Positions 43,781 to 55,881 of a DNA stretch of 64,000 nt are shown here, one piece after another. A model generated the notes under the pieces. The model saw only the letters and a list, made by a program, of their open reading frames with translations. It made no database searches and had not been told where the DNA came from. The position numbers were made by a program, and so were the translations under genes. The stretch is from Streptomyces sp. CB03234 (lineage in GTDB: Bacteria > Actinomycetota > Actinomycetes > Streptomycetales > Streptomycetaceae): positions 62,001 through 126,000 of the forward strand of contig NZ_LIYH01000007.1 in the NCBI RefSeq assembly GCF_001905885.1. Direction: 5' to 3'. Numbering within the stretch: the stretch's first letter is position 1; every line of letters begins with the position of its first letter.

Positions 43781-43820
43781 GCTCTACCTTCCGAAAAACT
43801 TCTGGAAAATGGGACAAAGA

Positions 43821-44414
43821 TCAAACAACTTGCATCAAGGCTAGCAGCTCACGGGCTACGTCCTCGACGGAGGTGTTGACGAGGGTGGTGTCGAACTCGG
43901 ATTCCGCCGCGAGTTCGATCTTGGCTGTTTCGAGGCGCCGCTCGATGACCTCCGGCGGCTCCGTGCCGCGGCCGGTCAGCCGGCGGACCAGCTCCTCCCA
44001 GCTCGGCGGGGCCAGGAAGACCAGCTGGGCCTCCGGCATCGACTCGCGGACCAGCCGCGCGCCCTGGAGGTCGATCTCCAGCAGCACGGGCTCGCCCGCC
44101 TCGATCCGCTCCAGCACCGCACGGCGCGGGGTGCCGTAGCGGTTGCCGGCGAACTCGGCCCACTCCAGCAGTTCGCCGTTGGCGACCAGCTTGTCGAACT
44201 CGTCGTCGCCGACGAAGTAGTACTGCACGCCGTCCCGCTCGCCGGGTCGCGGCTTGCGGGTCGTGGCGGACACCGACAGCCAGACCTCGGGGTGGACCTT
44301 GCGCATATGAGCGACGACCGTGCTCTTGCCGACCCCGGAGGGGCCGGAGAGCACGGTCAGTCGCGGACGTACGTCCGGGGGCTCGGGGGCGGTCCCCCGG
44401 GATGTTGCAGCCAT
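43821..44414 (-). CDS. gmk: Guanylate kinase
   Basis: 197 residues. Phosphorylates GMP to GDP. P-loop SGPSGVGKST, GMP-binding SATTRKPRPGERDGVQYYFV and LLEIDLQGARLV are all present. About 15 residues of N-terminal extension precede the kinase core. It lies 38 bases after sIHF, giving an sIHF-gmk-rpoZ unit. Confidence 0.96.
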   Translation of the reverse strand: MAATSRGTAPEPPDVRPRLTVLSGPSGVGKSTVVAHMRKVHPEVWLSVSATTRKPRPGERDGVQYYFVGDDEFDKLVANGELLEWAEFAGNRYGTPRRAVLERIEAGEPVLLEIDLQGARLVRESMPEAQLVFLAPPSWEELVRRLTGRGTEPPEVIERRLETAKIELAAESEFDTTLVNTSVEDVARELLALMQVV

Positions 44415-44452
44415 GGGGCGATTATTCCAGGTTTACTCCGGTGCCCCGGACG

Positions 44453-44776
44453 TCAGGCCCCGGTGCTGCCGAACTCGCGCTCCAGGGACGCGATCTGGTT
44501 GGAGCCGAGACCCCGCACACGACGGCTCTCGGAGATGCCGAGCCGCTCCATGATCTGCTTGGCGCGGACCTTGCCCACGCCGGGCAGGGACTCCAGGAGT
44601 GCGGAGACCTTCATCTTGCCGATGACCTCGTTCTCCTGGCCCTGCTTGATGACCTCCTGGAGCGAGGCGCCGGAGTGCTTGAGTCGATTCTTGACCTCGG
44701 CCCGCTCCCGGCGAGCCGCGGCGGCCTTTTCGAGCGCGGCTGCGCGCTGTTCAGGGGTAAGGGGCGGAAGAGCCAC
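44453..44776 (-). CDS. sihF: Actinobacterial integration host factor (sIHF)
   Basis: 107 residues from GTG 44776, exactly the Streptomyces sIHF length. An N-terminal helical stalk (LTPEQRAAALEKAAAARRER) precedes a helix-two-turn-helix DNA-binding core (LLESLPGVGKVRAKQIMERL, then GISESRRVRGLGSNQ). It is a nucleoid-associated protein that affects topoisomerase activity, development and antibiotic production in Streptomyces; the mycobacterial orthologue is mIHF. A longer frame to 44944 is shadow sequence. Confidence 0.96.
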   Translation of the reverse strand: MALPPLTPEQRAAALEKAAAARRERAEVKNRLKHSGASLQEVIKQGQENEVIGKMKVSALLESLPGVGKVRAKQIMERLGISESRRVRGLGSNQIASLEREFGSTGA

Positions 44777-45061
44777 GCCTACGTCACCTCGGATGTCGAA
44801 CTGTCGGATACGGACCGGTGAGGAACCTAGTCGGCCCACACCAGGGGAGCAACGAGCAACGCAGTGCACGTTGGCTCTGCGACGGAGACTAGCGGCCATG
44901 GCCGCCAGAGTCAGCGAGAACGAAGGAAAAGTCCTGGTCAGCATCGACCTACCCAGACATTTAAGACATAACGACTCCGTTTTGCGCGCAGATTCCGACG
45001 GTGGCGAGCACAGGCCGCTCGAACGTGAGCCGCATCACACCTCGAAGCCGCCCCGAACGCC

Positions 45062-45097
45062 GGAACCCACGGTCACCTCGGGGTGACCGTGGGCTCC
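45062..45097 (-). terminator. Terminator of the pyr operon
   Basis: CCCACGGTCACC (45066-45077) pairs perfectly with GGTGACCGTGGG (45082-45093) over a 4-nt loop, with three further pairs outside one mismatch. It lies 24 bases after the pyrF stop and closes the eight-gene pyrimidine operon. Confidence 0.9.
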
Positions 45098-45120
45098 GGC
45101 CGTACGGGTGGCGTGCGGCG

Positions 45121-45963
45121 TCAGGCGCCGACCGCCGCCCGCACCTCGTCCGCGTACCGCCGCGCCGCCTCGCGCAGCGCCGCAGCGTCCGGACCGTGGC
45201 GCAGCACGCCACGGCTGACGCTGGGCACGACATTGCGCACGGCCGCGCCGAAGACGCCCGGCAGATCGGCCGGGGTCGCGCCCTGGGCACCGATGCCGGG
45301 GGCGAGCAGCGGGCCGTTGATGTCCAGGTCGTACGAGGAGAGGTCGCCGAGCGTGGCGCCGACGACCGCGCCGAAGGAGCCCAGGGGGCTCTCCCCCGCG
45401 TTGTCCTCGGCGAGGTGGGCCAGCATGGTCGCGGCGATGGTCCGGCCGTCCTCACGGCGCGCGCCCTGCACCTCCGCGCCCTCCGGGTTGGACGTGAGGG
45501 CGAGGACGAACAGCCCGGCGCCGCTCTCGCGGGCCAGGTCGACGGCCGGCTTGAGCGAGCCGTAACCGAGGTACGGGGAGACCGTCAGCGCGTCGGAGAA
45601 GAGCGGGGAGTCCTTGCGCAGGTACGTCTCGGCGTAGGCGGCCATGGTGGAGCCGATGTCGCCGCGCTTGGCGTCCATCACGACCAGCGCGCCCGCGTCC
45701 CGCAGGTCCGCCACGGCCCGCTCCAGGACGGCGATCCCGCGCGAGCCGAACCGCTCGAAGAAGGCGCTCTGCGGCTTGAAGACGGCCACCCGGTCGGCCA
45801 GCGCGTCCACGACCGTACGGGTGAAGCGCTCCAGGCCCGCCACGTCGTCGTTCAGGCCCCAGGCGGACAGCAGGGAGCCGTGCGGGTCGATACCGACGCA
45901 CAGCGGGCCCCGGGCGTCCATGGCGTGCCGCAGACGGGCACCGAAGGGTTCCAGCGGGCTCAT
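45121..45963 (-). CDS. pyrF: Orotidine 5'-phosphate decarboxylase, type 2
   Basis: 280 residues, the long type-2 OMP decarboxylase common in actinobacteria. It makes UMP. Key catalytic segment VVMDAKRGDIGSTMAAYAET has the Asp-Lys-Asp network; GIDPHGSLLSAWG is near the N-terminus. The ATG overlaps the pyrD stop (ATGA). Last gene of the operon. Confidence 0.96.
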   Translation of the reverse strand: MSPLEPFGARLRHAMDARGPLCVGIDPHGSLLSAWGLNDDVAGLERFTRTVVDALADRVAVFKPQSAFFERFGSRGIAVLERAVADLRDAGALVVMDAKRGDIGSTMAAYAETYLRKDSPLFSDALTVSPYLGYGSLKPAVDLARESGAGLFVLALTSNPEGAEVQGARREDGRTIAATMLAHLAEDNAGESPLGSFGAVVGATLGDLSSYDLDINGPLLAPGIGAQGATPADLPGVFGAAVRNVVPSVSRGVLRHGPDAAALREAARRYADEVRAAVGA

Positions 45964-47063
45964 ACGGCGGCCTTTCGGGTGTCGGCGCCGACGGCCTCGG
46001 CGAGGGTGGCGTACGGGGAGGCGTTCAGCCGGGCGGCGAGGCCCTTGTGGATGGCGCGGGCGTAGCAGGGGCCCTCGTAGATGAAGGCGCTGTAGCCCTG
46101 GACCAGGGTGGCGCCGGCGAGGATGCGCTGCCAGGCGTCCTCGGCGTTCTCGATGCCGCCGACGCCGACGAGCGTGATGCGGTCGCCCACGCGCGCGTAG
46201 AGGCGGCGCAGCACCTCCAGGGAGCGCTCCTTGAGCGGCGCCCCGGACAGGCCGCCGGTCTCGGCCACCAGGGCGGGGGCGGACTTCAGGCCCTCGCGGG
46301 CAATGGTGGTGTTGGTGGCGATGATGCCGTCCAGGCCCAGCTCCACGGCCAGGTCGGCGACCGCGTCGACGTCCTCGTCGGCCAGGTCGGGCGCGATCTT
46401 GACGAGGAGCGGGACGCGGCGGTCGGTGACCGTGCGGTCGGCGGCCTCGCGGACGGCCGTGAGGAGGGGCCGGAGGGACTCGGTGGCCTGGAGGTTGCGG
46501 AGGCCTGGGGTGTTCGGCGAGGAGACGTTGACGACCAGGTAGTCGGCGTGGCGGGCGAGCCGCTCGGTCGACTTCACGTAGTCGGCGGCGGCGTCGGCCT
46601 CCGGGACGACCTTGGTCTTGCCGATGTTGACGCCCACGACCGTCCTGAAGACCGGCACGCGCGCGTGGAGGCGGGCGGCGACGGCCGCCGAGCCGTCGTT
46701 GTTGAAGCCCATGCGGTTGATCAGGGCGCGGTCCGCGACGAGGCGGAAGAGGCGCTTCTTGGGGTTGCCGGGCTGCGGCTCGCCCGTGACCGTACCGATC
46801 TCGACGTGGTCGAAGCCGAGCATCGCCATGCCGTCGATGGCGACGGCGTTCTTGTCGAAGCCGGCGGCGAGCCCGAAGGGGCCGTGCATGCGCAGGCCGA
46901 AGGCCTCGGTGCGCAGCTCCTTGTAGCGGGGGGCCAGGGCGGCGGCGACGAACGTGCGCAGCACCGGGATGCGGGCGGCCAGACGGATCCAGCGGAAGGC
47001 CAGGTAGTGGGCCTGCTCCGGGTCCATCCGGGAGAAGAACAGCCGGAAGAAGAGCTTGTACAT
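45960..47063 (-). CDS. pyrD: Dihydroorotate dehydrogenase, class 2 (quinone-dependent)
   Basis: 367 residues. The N-terminal membrane-associating helix region (MYKLFFRLFFSRMDPEQAHY) marks the class-2, quinone-linked enzyme. FMN and orotate contacts are in GLAAGFDKNAVAIDGM, NRMGFNNDG and VNVSSPNTPGLRNLQ, whose Ser is the catalytic base. ATG 47063 is used; the frame upstream is shadow of carB. A hairpin separates it from carB. Confidence 0.96.
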   Translation of the reverse strand: MYKLFFRLFFSRMDPEQAHYLAFRWIRLAARIPVLRTFVAAALAPRYKELRTEAFGLRMHGPFGLAAGFDKNAVAIDGMAMLGFDHVEIGTVTGEPQPGNPKKRLFRLVADRALINRMGFNNDGSAAVAARLHARVPVFRTVVGVNIGKTKVVPEADAAADYVKSTERLARHADYLVVNVSSPNTPGLRNLQATESLRPLLTAVREAADRTVTDRRVPLLVKIAPDLADEDVDAVADLAVELGLDGIIATNTTIAREGLKSAPALVAETGGLSGAPLKERSLEVLRRLYARVGDRITLVGVGGIENAEDAWQRILAGATLVQGYSAFIYEGPCYARAIHKGLAARLNASPYATLAEAVGADTRKAAV

Positions 47064-47085
47064 GGTGGTGGTGTCCTCATGAGGA

Positions 47086-47112
47086 GGGGGACACCGTTCG
47101 ACGGTGTCCCCC
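47086..47112 (-). terminator. Hairpin between carB and pyrD
   Basis: GGGGGACACCGT (47086-47097) and its complement (47101-47112) form a perfect 12-bp stem with a 3-nt loop, 10 bases after the carB stop and 22 before pyrD. There is no U-run. It may attenuate or stabilise the operon mRNA. Confidence 0.65.
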
Positions 47113-47122
47113 TCGTGGGCTG

Positions 47123-50423
<3,301 letters not shown>

Positions 50424-50431
<8 letters not shown>

Positions 50432-51566
50432 GCTCGGCCTCCATCAGGGATACGAAGCGGTCGAAGAGGTACGCGGCGTCGTGCGGGCCGGCGGCTGCTT
50501 CGGGGTGGTACTGGACGCTGAAGGCCGGCTGGTCGAGCAGCTGGAGGCCCTCCACCACGTTGTCGTTGAGGCAGACGTGGGAGACCTCGGCGCGGCCGTA
50601 GGGGGTGTCGGACACCTTGTCGAGGGGAGCGTCGACGGCGAAGCCGTGGTTGTGCGCGGTGACCTCGACCTTGCCGGTCGTACGGTCCTGCACGGGCTGG
50701 TTGATGCCGCGGTGGCCGTACTTGAGCTTGTAGGTGCCGAAGCCCAGCGCGCGGCCCAGGATCTGGTTGCCGAAGCAGATGCCGAACAGGGGCGTCTTGC
50801 GCTCCAGGACGGCCTGCATGACGGCCACGGGGCCGTCGGCGGTGGCGGGGTCGCCGGGGCCGTTGGAGAAGAACACGCCGTCGGGGTTGACGGCGTAGAC
50901 GTCCTCGGCGGTGGCGGTGGCGGGCAGCACGTGCACCTCGATGCCGCGCTCGGCCATCCGGTGCGGGGTCATGCCCTTGATGCCGAGGTCGACGGCGGCG
51001 ACGGTGAACTTCTTGCTCCCGATCGCGGGGACGACGTACGGCTCCCTGGTCGCCACCTCGGCGGCCAGGTTCGCGCCCTTCATCTGCGGGGCGGCCTGGA
51101 CCTTGGCGAGCAGGGTCGTTTCGTCGGCGATCGCGTCGCCGGAGAAGATGCCGACGCGCATGGCGCCGCGCTCGCGGAGGTGGCGGGTGAGCGCGCGGGT
51201 GTCGATGCCGCTGATGCCGACGACGCCCTGGGCGGCCAGCTCGTCGTCCAGGGTGCGGCGGGAGCGCCAGTTGGACGGGATGCGGGCGGGGTCGCGGACC
51301 ACGTACCCGGAGACCCAGATCTTCTTGGACTCGGGGTCCTCGTCGTTGACGCCGGTGTTGCCGACGTGCGGCGCGGTCATCACGACGACCTGGCGGTGGT
51401 ACGACGGGTCGGTCAGGGTCTCCTGGTAGCCGGTCATGCCGGTGGAGAACACGGCCTCGCCGAAGGTCTCCCCCACGGCCCCGTAGGCACGGCCGCGGAA
51501 GGTGCGGCCGTCCTCCAGGACGAGTACGGCGGGAGTCTTGGCGGCTCCCCTGGTGGAGGTCGTCAT
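50424..51566 (-). CDS. carA: Carbamoyl-phosphate synthase small subunit
   Basis: 380 residues. The glutamine amidotransferase subunit, supplying ammonia to CarB. The class I GATase triad is visible: Cys in LFGICFGNQILGRALG, His and Glu in SVQYHPEAAAGP. ATG 51566 overlaps the preceding stop as ATGA. Confidence 0.98.
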
Positions 51567-52123
51567 CGTGCGGCGCCTTCCGTCGTAGTGATCATGGTGT
51601 TCAGGTTGTCGACCCAGGCGGGGTGCTCCGCCGCCCGGTCGGAGCGGAAGCCGGAGTCGATCAGGGTGTCGCCGTGCTTCCAGGTGACGACCAGCAGGCC
51701 GCCCTCGGTGAGGACCTTGCCCGCGATGCCCTTGTCGAGCCGGGCGCCGCGCAGCCGCTCGGCCGGGACGAAGAAGTCGGTGGCCCCGGGGCGTACGACT
51801 TCCAGGCCCTCGTCGGTGAGCGTCAGCTCGGCGCGGCTGCGGGTACCCAGGCCGTGGGCGACGATCCGGTCGAGCCACTGCCCGGCGGTGGTGGACCCGT
51901 GGTAGCGGCCGGTCATGGTCAGTTTGGCCGTGCCGGAGCTTTCCGGCATTCCCGGCAGATCGGGCAGGTCCGACTGGAGGCTGCCGCGCCACTTCCATCC
52001 CTGGCGCATCAGCCAGTAGACGAGCGCGACGAAGAGCAGCAGCCCGGCGACCCAGCCGAGCCGGGCGGCCCAGTCGGTCACCTCGGCGGATTTCTGCTCC
52101 ACAGCAAGTTCGATGAGTGTCAC
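51563..52123 (-). CDS. Conserved PH-like membrane protein inside the pyr operon
   Basis: 186 residues. One strong membrane helix at about 22-40 (LGWVAGLLLFVALVYWLMRQ), then a cytoplasmic domain of about 130 residues with a PH-like pattern (ELTLTDEGLEVVRPGATDFF, then VVTWKHGDTLIDSGFR). It overlaps both pyrC and carA by four bases. A membrane protein occupies the same place in mycobacterial pyr operons (Rv1382, between pyrC and carA), so the link to pyrimidine metabolism is old. Function unknown. Confidence 0.85.
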   Translation of the reverse strand: MTLIELAVEQKSAEVTDWAARLGWVAGLLLFVALVYWLMRQGWKWRGSLQSDLPDLPGMPESSGTAKLTMTGRYHGSTTAGQWLDRIVAHGLGTRSRAELTLTDEGLEVVRPGATDFFVPAERLRGARLDKGIAGKVLTEGGLLVVTWKHGDTLIDSGFRSDRAAEHPAWVDNLNTMITTTEGAAR

Positions 52124-53406
52124 GCCAGCTTCCCGTCCATGAGCGTCGCCCGGCCCCGCAGGAAGGTGTGGGTGACGCGCCCCGGCAGCTCACGGCCCTC
52201 GTAGGGGGTGTTGCGGCTGCGGGAGGCGAAGCCCGCGGGGTCCACGGGACCACGGTATGCCGGATCGACGAGGGTGAGGTTGGCGGGCTCACCAGCCGAG
52301 ACGGGGCGGCCGTGGCCGGTGGCGCGGCCGATCTTCGCGGGCTTGAAGGACATCCGGTCGGCGACGCCGGCCCAGTCCAGCAGCCCGGTCTCGACCATCG
52401 TGTGCTGGACGACGGAGAGCGCGGTCTCCAGGCCGACCATGCCCATGGCGGCGGCGGCCCACTCGCAGTCCTTGTCCTCGTGCGGGTGCGGGGCGTGGTC
52501 GGTGGCGACGATGTCGATCGTGCCGTCGGCCAGCGCCTCGCGCAGCGCCATCACGTCGCGCTCGGTGCGCAGCGGCGGGTTGACCTTGTAGACCGGGTTG
52601 TACGAGCGGACCAGCTCGTCCGTCAGGAGGAGGTGGTGCGGGGTGACCTCGGCGGTGACGTCGATGCCGCGCGACTTGGCCCAGCGGACGATCTCGACGG
52701 ACCCGGCGGTCGACAGGTGGCAGATGTGCACGCGGGAGCCGACGTGCTCGGCGAGCAGCACGTCACGGGCGATGATCGACTCCTCGGCGACGGCCGGCCA
52801 GCCGCCCAGGCCCAGCTCGGCGGAGACGACGCCCTCGTTCATCTGGGCGCCCTCGGTGAGGCGGGGCTCCTGGGCGTGCTGGGCGACGACGCCGCCGAAG
52901 GCCTTCACGTACTCCAGGGCGCGGCGCATCATCACGGCGTCGTCGACGCACTTGCCGTCGTCGGAGAAGACGGTGACGCCGGCGGCGGACTCGTGCATGG
53001 CGCCCAGCTCGGCGAGCTTCTTGCCCTCCAGGCCGACGGTGACGGCGCCGATGGGCTGGACGTCGCAGTAGCCGTGCTCCTGGCCGAGCCGGTAGACCTG
53101 CTCCACGACGCCGGCGGTGTCGGCGACCGGGAAGGTGTTGGCCATGGCGAACACGGACGTGTAGCCGCCGGAGGCGGCCGCACGGGTACCGGTGAGGACC
53201 GTCTCGGAGTCCTCGCGGCCCGGCTCGCGGAGGTGGGTGTGGAGGTCGACCAGGCCGGGCAGCAGGATCTGCCCCTCGGCCTCGACGACGGTCGCGCCGT
53301 CGGCCGACAGGCCCGTACCCACCTGGGCGATGGTCTCACCGTCGATCAGAACGTCCTGGGCCTCGCCGCCGAGCACCTTCGCACCACGGATCAGGATCTT
53401 GCTCAT
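52120..53406 (-). CDS. pyrC: Dihydroorotase
   Basis: 428 residues of the class I (TIM-barrel amidohydrolase) type. Zinc ligands appear in LVDLHTHLREPGREDSE, HICHLSTAGSVE and VATDHAPHPHEDK. It cyclises carbamoyl aspartate. Three bases separate it from the pyrB stop. Confidence 0.97.
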   Translation of the reverse strand: MSKILIRGAKVLGGEAQDVLIDGETIAQVGTGLSADGATVVEAEGQILLPGLVDLHTHLREPGREDSETVLTGTRAAASGGYTSVFAMANTFPVADTAGVVEQVYRLGQEHGYCDVQPIGAVTVGLEGKKLAELGAMHESAAGVTVFSDDGKCVDDAVMMRRALEYVKAFGGVVAQHAQEPRLTEGAQMNEGVVSAELGLGGWPAVAEESIIARDVLLAEHVGSRVHICHLSTAGSVEIVRWAKSRGIDVTAEVTPHHLLLTDELVRSYNPVYKVNPPLRTERDVMALREALADGTIDIVATDHAPHPHEDKDCEWAAAAMGMVGLETALSVVQHTMVETGLLDWAGVADRMSFKPAKIGRATGHGRPVSAGEPANLTLVDPAYRGPVDPAGFASRSRNTPYEGRELPGRVTHTFLRGRATLMDGKLA

Positions 53407-53408
53407 GC

Positions 53409-54389
53409 TTACTTGCTCTCCTCGGTACGGGTCTGGCTGACGGCGGACTCATTGCCGCCCAGGAGCAGGTACAGGACGGCCATGCGGATGGAGACGCCGT
53501 TGGCGACCTGCTCGACGACCGTGCAGCGGTCGGAGTCGGCGACCTCGGCGGTGATCTCCATGCCACGCACCATCGGGCCGGGGTGCATCACTATGGCGTG
53601 CTCGGGCATCTTCGCCATGCGGTCGCCGTCCAGGCCGTAGCGGCGCGAGTACTCCCGCTCGGTCGGGAAGAACGCGGCGTTCATACGCTCGCGCTGGACG
53701 CGCAGCATCATCACGGCGTCGGACTTCGGCAGGGTGCTGTCGAGGTCGTAGGAGATCTCGCACGGCCACGTCTCGACGCCGACCGGGACCAGGGTCGGCG
53801 GGGCGACCAGGGTGACCTCGGCGCCGAGGGTGTGCAGCAGGTCGACGTTGGAGCGGGCGACCCGGCTGTGCAGGACGTCCCCGACGATCGTGATGCGCTT
53901 GCCGGCGAGGTCCTGGCCGAGCCCGGCGTCCCGGCCGACCAGGCGGCGGCGCATGGTGAAGGCGTCCAGCAGCGCCTGCGTGGGGTGCTGGTGGGTGCCG
54001 TCACCGGCGTTGATGACGGCGGCGTCGATCCAGCCGGAGGTGGCCAGGCGGTACGGGGCGCCCGAGGCGCCGTGCCGGATGACGACGGCGTCGACGCCCA
54101 TCGCCTCCAGGGTCTGGGCCGTGTCCTTGAGGGACTCGCCCTTGGAGACCGAGGAGCCCTTGGCGCTGAAGTTGATGACGTCGGCGGAGAGGCGCTTCTC
54201 GGCGGCCTCGAAGGAGATGCGGGTACGGGTCGAGTCCTCGAAGAAGAGGTTGACGACGGTGCGGCCGCGGAGGGTGGGCAGCTTCTTGATCGGCCGGTCG
54301 GCGACCCTGGCCATCTCCTCGGCGGTGTCGAGGATGAGGACGGCGTCGTCGCGGGTGAGGTCGGCGGCCGAGATGAGGTGGCGCATCAT
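53409..54389 (-). CDS. pyrB: Aspartate carbamoyltransferase catalytic subunit
   Basis: 326 residues from ATG 54389 (an adjacent ATG at 54386 is also possible). Carbamoyl-phosphate site FEDSTRTRISFE and aspartate site HPTQALLDAFTM are intact, with HPGPMVRGMEI near the end. No pyrI regulatory gene is present, as in other actinobacteria. A frame running up to 54485 is not supported. Confidence 0.97.
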   Translation of the reverse strand: MMRHLISAADLTRDDAVLILDTAEEMARVADRPIKKLPTLRGRTVVNLFFEDSTRTRISFEAAEKRLSADVINFSAKGSSVSKGESLKDTAQTLEAMGVDAVVIRHGASGAPYRLATSGWIDAAVINAGDGTHQHPTQALLDAFTMRRRLVGRDAGLGQDLAGKRITIVGDVLHSRVARSNVDLLHTLGAEVTLVAPPTLVPVGVETWPCEISYDLDSTLPKSDAVMMLRVQRERMNAAFFPTEREYSRRYGLDGDRMAKMPEHAIVMHPGPMVRGMEITAEVADSDRCTVVEQVANGVSIRMAVLYLLLGGNESAVSQTRTEESK

Positions 54390-54512
54390 CGGGGGGTGTT
54401 TCTCCGGTTTTGTGGAGGTCGGGGGCCGGGAGATGACCTGTTCGCGGACAGGCCCAGCAGGCGTGCGGGCGTGCGGCGGCGGCACTCCGTACGAAGGGGG
54501 CGTACGGCGGTG

Positions 54513-55100
54513 CTACTGCCCGCCCGCCGGGGCGGTGGGGGCGGTCTCCCGGACACCGAGCAGCACGGTGTCGCGACCGTCCTCCTCGGCGAGCTGGACC
54601 TTGACCGTCTCCCGCAGCGACGTGGGGAGGTTCTTGCCGACGTAGTCGGCGCGGATGGGGAGTTCGCGGTGGCCGCGGTCGACCAGGACCGCGAGCTGGA
54701 CGGCGCGCGGGCGGCCGATGTCGCCGAGCGCGTCGAGGGCGGCGCGGATGGTGCGGCCGGAGAAGAGCACGTCGTCGACGAGGACGACGAGGCGCCCGTC
54801 GATGCCGTCGCCGGGGATCTCGGTGCGGGCGAGCGCGCGGGCGGGCCGCATCCGGAGATCGTCGCGGTACATGGTGATGTCGAGCGAGCCGACCGGCACC
54901 TTGCGGCCGGTGATCTGCTCGAGCTTGTCGGCGAGGCGGCGGGCGAGGAACACGCCACGCGTGGGAATGCCGAGGAGGACCACGTCGTCGGCGCCCTTGG
55001 CGCGCTCGACGATCTCATGGGCGATGCGGGTCAGTACCCGCGCGATGTCGGGGCCCTCGAGGACGGGGCGCGCGGCATCGGACTGCTGAATGGCGTCCAT
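54513..55100 (-). CDS. pyrR: Pyr operon RNA-binding regulator / uracil phosphoribosyltransferase
   Basis: 195 residues. A phosphoribosyltransferase fold with PRPP motif VVLVDDVLFSGRTIRAAL; IPTRGVFLARRLADKL and SLDITMYRDDL are typical of PyrR. In other Gram-positives it binds pyr leader RNA in the presence of UMP. Here a consensus binding loop lies just upstream of its own ribosome-binding site, pointing to translational repression. It is the first gene of the operon, divergent from bldD. Confidence 0.96.
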   Translation of the reverse strand: MDAIQQSDAARPVLEGPDIARVLTRIAHEIVERAKGADDVVLLGIPTRGVFLARRLADKLEQITGRKVPVGSLDITMYRDDLRMRPARALARTEIPGDGIDGRLVVLVDDVLFSGRTIRAALDALGDIGRPRAVQLAVLVDRGHRELPIRADYVGKNLPTSLRETVKVQLAEEDGRDTVLLGVRETAPTAPAGGQ

Positions 55101-55118
55101 ACGAAACGGACCTCCTTC

Positions 55119-55136
55119 TCCGCCTCACGGGACGGA
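55119..55136 (-). promoter_or_regulatory. PyrR-binding stem-loop at the pyrR ribosome-binding site
   Basis: On the minus strand a 4-bp stem UCCG/CGGA (55136-55133 with 55122-55119) closes a loop containing UCCCGUGAGG. The 14 bases at 55134-55121 match the PyrR consensus ARUCCNGNGAGGYU at 12 positions. The Shine-Dalgarno AAGGAGG (55117-55111) follows directly, so bound PyrR would block ribosomes. A similar arrangement was shown in Mycobacterium smegmatis. Confidence 0.75.
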
Positions 55137-55232
55137 CCTTAAAGGACGTCGGAATTGCGCCACCCACGGTACCAGGCCCCGGCGGCTGCTCCGGTCCGGG
55201 ATGTGGAAGACCGTCGGTACGGACCATTCGGC

Positions 55233-55271
55233 TTGACGCAGCCAAGTAACGCTGCGTAACCTCACAGTGAG
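55233..55271 (+). promoter_or_regulatory. bldD promoter with BldD-type operator
   Basis: -35 TTGACG (55233-55238) and -10 TAACCT (55257-55262), spaced 18, are followed at once by the inverted repeat CTCAC-A-GTGAG (55261-55271). BldD is known to repress its own gene through a GTGA/TCAC-type palindrome in the promoter, and this site overlaps the -10 region as expected. Confidence 0.7.
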
Positions 55272-55297
55272 TTACCAGCCTTCGTCCCGGGAGCTAT

Positions 55298-55798
55298 ATG
55301 TCCAGCGAATACGCAAAACAGCTCGGGGCCAAGCTCCGTGCCATCCGCACCCAGCAGGGCCTCTCCCTCCACGGTGTGGAGGAGAAGTCCCAGGGCCGCT
55401 GGAAGGCCGTGGTGGTCGGTTCGTACGAGCGCGGCGACCGTGCCGTGACCGTACAGCGCCTCGCCGAGCTGGCCGACTTCTACGGCGTCCCGGTGCAGGA
55501 GCTGCTGCCGGGCACCACGCCGGGCGGGGCCGCCGAGCCGCCGCCGAAGCTCGTCCTGGACCTGGAGCGCCTGGCTCACGTCCCCGCGGAGAAGGCGGGC
55601 CCGCTGCAGCGGTACGCCGCGACGATCCAGTCGCAGCGCGGTGACTACAACGGCAAGGTGCTGTCGATCCGGCAGGACGACCTGCGCACACTGGCGGTCA
55701 TCTACGACCAGTCGCCCTCGGTGCTGACCGAGCAGCTGATCAGCTGGGGCGTGCTGGACGCGGACGCGCGCCGCGCGGTGGCGCACGAAGAGGCCTGA
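55298..55798 (+). CDS. bldD: BldD, c-di-GMP-responsive master regulator of development
   Basis: 166 residues. An N-terminal XRE-type HTH (~8-70, GAKLRAIRTQQGLSL, then VVVGSYERGDRAVTVQRLAE) and a C-terminal domain with the exact c-di-GMP signature: Arg114-Gly-Asp116, eight residues, Arg125-Gln-Asp-Asp128. Tetrameric c-di-GMP bound here dimerises BldD, which then represses sporulation genes during vegetative growth. Presence of the signature is a strong indication of Streptomyces or a close relative. Confidence 0.98.
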   Translation: MSSEYAKQLGAKLRAIRTQQGLSLHGVEEKSQGRWKAVVVGSYERGDRAVTVQRLAELADFYGVPVQELLPGTTPGGAAEPPPKLVLDLERLAHVPAEKAGPLQRYAATIQSQRGDYNGKVLSIRQDDLRTLAVIYDQSPSVLTEQLISWGVLDADARRAVAHEEA

Positions 55799-55881
55799 TC
55801 TCCGGGCCTGCCACAGCAGAAACGTTGCCGCCGCCGGGTGCGGGGCCGCCCCCGGGCGCCCCACCGCACCCGGCGGTTTCA

